Of a stretch of DNA of 22,505 nucleotides, positions 20,948-22,505 are shown one piece after another; position 1 is the first letter of the stretch; each line of letters opens with the position of its first letter. The stretch covers positions 1 to 22,505 of the forward strand of contig JAJNNY010000149.1 in the NCBI GenBank assembly GCA_022453515.1, in the 5' to 3' direction. The translations under genes and the position numbers were made by a program. The stretch is from Astrocystis sublimbata (taxonomy: Eukaryota; Ascomycota; Sordariomycetes; Xylariales; Xylariaceae). The notes under the pieces were generated by a model. The model was not told where the DNA came from, searched no databases, and was given only the letters and a program-made list of their open reading frames with translations.

Positions 20948-22505
20948 GGAATAGTGTCTTGGAGAGAAGAGTCGGCAGAGGCGGGGAGATGGATGGGCGA
21001 TGGATGGGTATGGGCAAATGCAAACGGAAGTGGGAGTGAGGGGAATTGACACACAAGGAGGCGGTCGGACTCGCATATTACCCATACATCTCTATCTACA
21101 TCGAACGAGATGAGACGAGACAACAGTCCTGCCCAATGGGTGTCTTCAACTTATGGTGGTGTCATCGAGTTGCCGGGGGATGATGCTGGGCGCTGGAGGG
21201 GCCACTGGTAAGTGCTTAGAGGTACTGCCATGTATCTATCTGTCTTACCCGCCGTCAGTCTCAGCAATGGTGACAACAGAGGTACCGCATTGTGCCTGAA
21301 TGCTGTGATGTTGACGCTCAAGCTCAAGTCGAGCTTGTAATACAAGCCTTGTGACTGGTCGGAGCTATCGTAAGTTCCCGCTCAGTGGCAGTAGTGACAT
21401 CACCCACTTACCGGATTCGGAATGAGCAGGGATCGGGTTCCTGGACCTAACGCTAGCAGTGCCTTAGCGCATTGCTCCGGGGCGTAAAGCCAACGCCTAT
21501 CATGTACCTAGGTAGATTTTGATGTGGAGGCGAGCCCAGCAAAGTGGTAGAAGGAGGCATCTCGCCAGAGGCGTCTTTGCGACGACTAGGTGCTGTCAGG
21601 GGGGGGGCAAAAAGACAACATATGGAACGCAAATACCCATGGCTTTCTTTGGATAGAAGTTGTTATTTTACCAGGAGGAATCAGTCCCTTGGTGCCACAA
21701 CCCTCAAGTCGCCATACAATCGAAATCTCGTTCTTGTCTCGACATGGGAACAAGTATCGATCTTACAAGGCTCCCTACAGAGATATATATATCCCTTGCA
21801 CATTGAACTGTTTTATCAAAGTCATATACCTCTTGTAAACCGGACTTGACTAGTAGTTTTCTATGATACGAAATTATAAGAATTTAACTCGCCTTCGTGA
21901 GATGCTTTATGAATTTCGACAATGATAATTGACACATCTTTGATGATCATACATTAGAGGTCCTAGAATATAATCAAAACCCTGATAACTCATGATGAAG
22001 TCTTCGGGAACCAGTGCAATACGTGTAGGGGCTCACATACCACCTCACCACCAGTAAGTAGATGCCACCTAGATAGTTGTTAAATCGATATAGCACAGGC
22101 TATTGACTCTGTAAACATCCAAGTGAGCATATATGCTTATAGCCAACGCTCACATATAATTCAGTAGCAAAGTGGCGTCAGTGATCCGACATTTGCCTTT
22201 ATGTCCCCTCGTTCTCATTCTGTCATCGAACCTCATACGTATTTAAATGCTTCAGTAACACCCCCTCTCTAGAGGAGGGTAGCAGCGTGACCTTCAGGCT
22301 TCAGCTAGCATAGTAACACTGGACATATTATGATACAGCATATTGAAACTACCAAGCAAACCTCAAGACGTGAACTCCTATTTGACGTTAAGCAACCCTC
22401 CATAGGAGGGATAGCTAGAAGATACCTTCACTCACACAACTGCCCTGGTGATGCGATAACCGCACTGTTGTTGAGAACCAGATTAAGTATCGTTGTGCAA
22501 CGTAC
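20948..22505. other. Intergenic stretch at the right end, no gene seen
   Basis: Upstream of the Rieske-AIF gene, then sequence with no supported gene. A frame of 101 codons at 21544-21849 (plus) overlaps another of 82 codons in a different phase; neither has a recognisable domain. A G-run of 10 lies at about 21599-21608, and a self-complementary tacctaggta at about 21505-21514. The segment after about 21850 is A+T-rich. Confidence 0.5.
22263..22410. repeat. Two small CCCTC/GAGGG hairpins
   Basis: CCCTC-(7 nt)-GAGGG at 22263-22279 and CCCTCC-ATA-GGAGGG at 22396-22410. Both are short inverted repeats with the same stem letters in a gene-free region. Their role is unknown and chance is possible. 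Confidence 0.4.

Noticed and set aside
21544..21849. 101-codon open frame near the right end
   Set aside because: No recognisable domain, overlaps another frame, and runs through a poly-G stretch prone to length error.

Overview
The window looks like nuclear DNA of a filamentous ascomycete (Pezizomycotina, perhaps a Sordariomycete; inferred only from gene families). The signs are short GT-AG introns with CTAAC/CTGAC branch sites, a NACHT/WD40 NLR gene, a DUF3176 membrane protein and a mitochondrial Rieske-AIF flavoprotein. I see no bacterial, viral, CRISPR, rRNA or tRNA signal.

The dominant structure is a giant palindrome. Bases 1-5889 and 5891-11787 are inverted copies (about 5.9 kb per arm) joined at a 1-nt centre inside a roughly 95% A+T tract. 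The left arm starts at base 1, so the palindrome may be cut by the window edge. The right arm holds an intact NLR-like gene (10091 to 6337, minus strand) and the 3' part of a DUF3176 gene (13438 to 11401, minus). The left arm carries the same NLR gene broken by about a dozen frameshifts, and only the last 128 codons of the DUF3176 gene. By eye the arms differ almost only by 1-2 nt indels, mostly in short homopolymers. There is one substitution in about 5.9 kb and no C-to-T pattern. This fits a fold-back chimera or contig-end mirror from long reads better than a real diverged duplication. If so, the true sequence may begin near 5890.

Right of the palindrome all supported genes are on the minus strand. 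They are DUF3176 (one 61-nt intron, 658 aa), a 726-aa coiled-coil protein of unknown function (14861-17377, with an upstream exon and a 336-nt intron), and a Rieske-AIF NAD(P)H oxidoreductase (19101-20947, 71-nt intron, about 591 aa with a likely mitochondrial presequence). They share no evident pathway and each has its own promoter region. The stretches 13439-14860, 17378-19100 and 20948-22505 hold no convincing gene.

The most interesting points are: (1) the palindrome and its asymmetric indels; (2) a canonical -1 frameshift heptamer A_AAA_AAC, followed 5 nt later by a drawable H-type pseudoknot, exactly where the NLR's WD40 region changes frame in both arms; (3) a NACHT domain whose Walker A motif lost its glycine and lysine while Walker B stays perfect; and (4) no N-terminal effector domain on that NLR.
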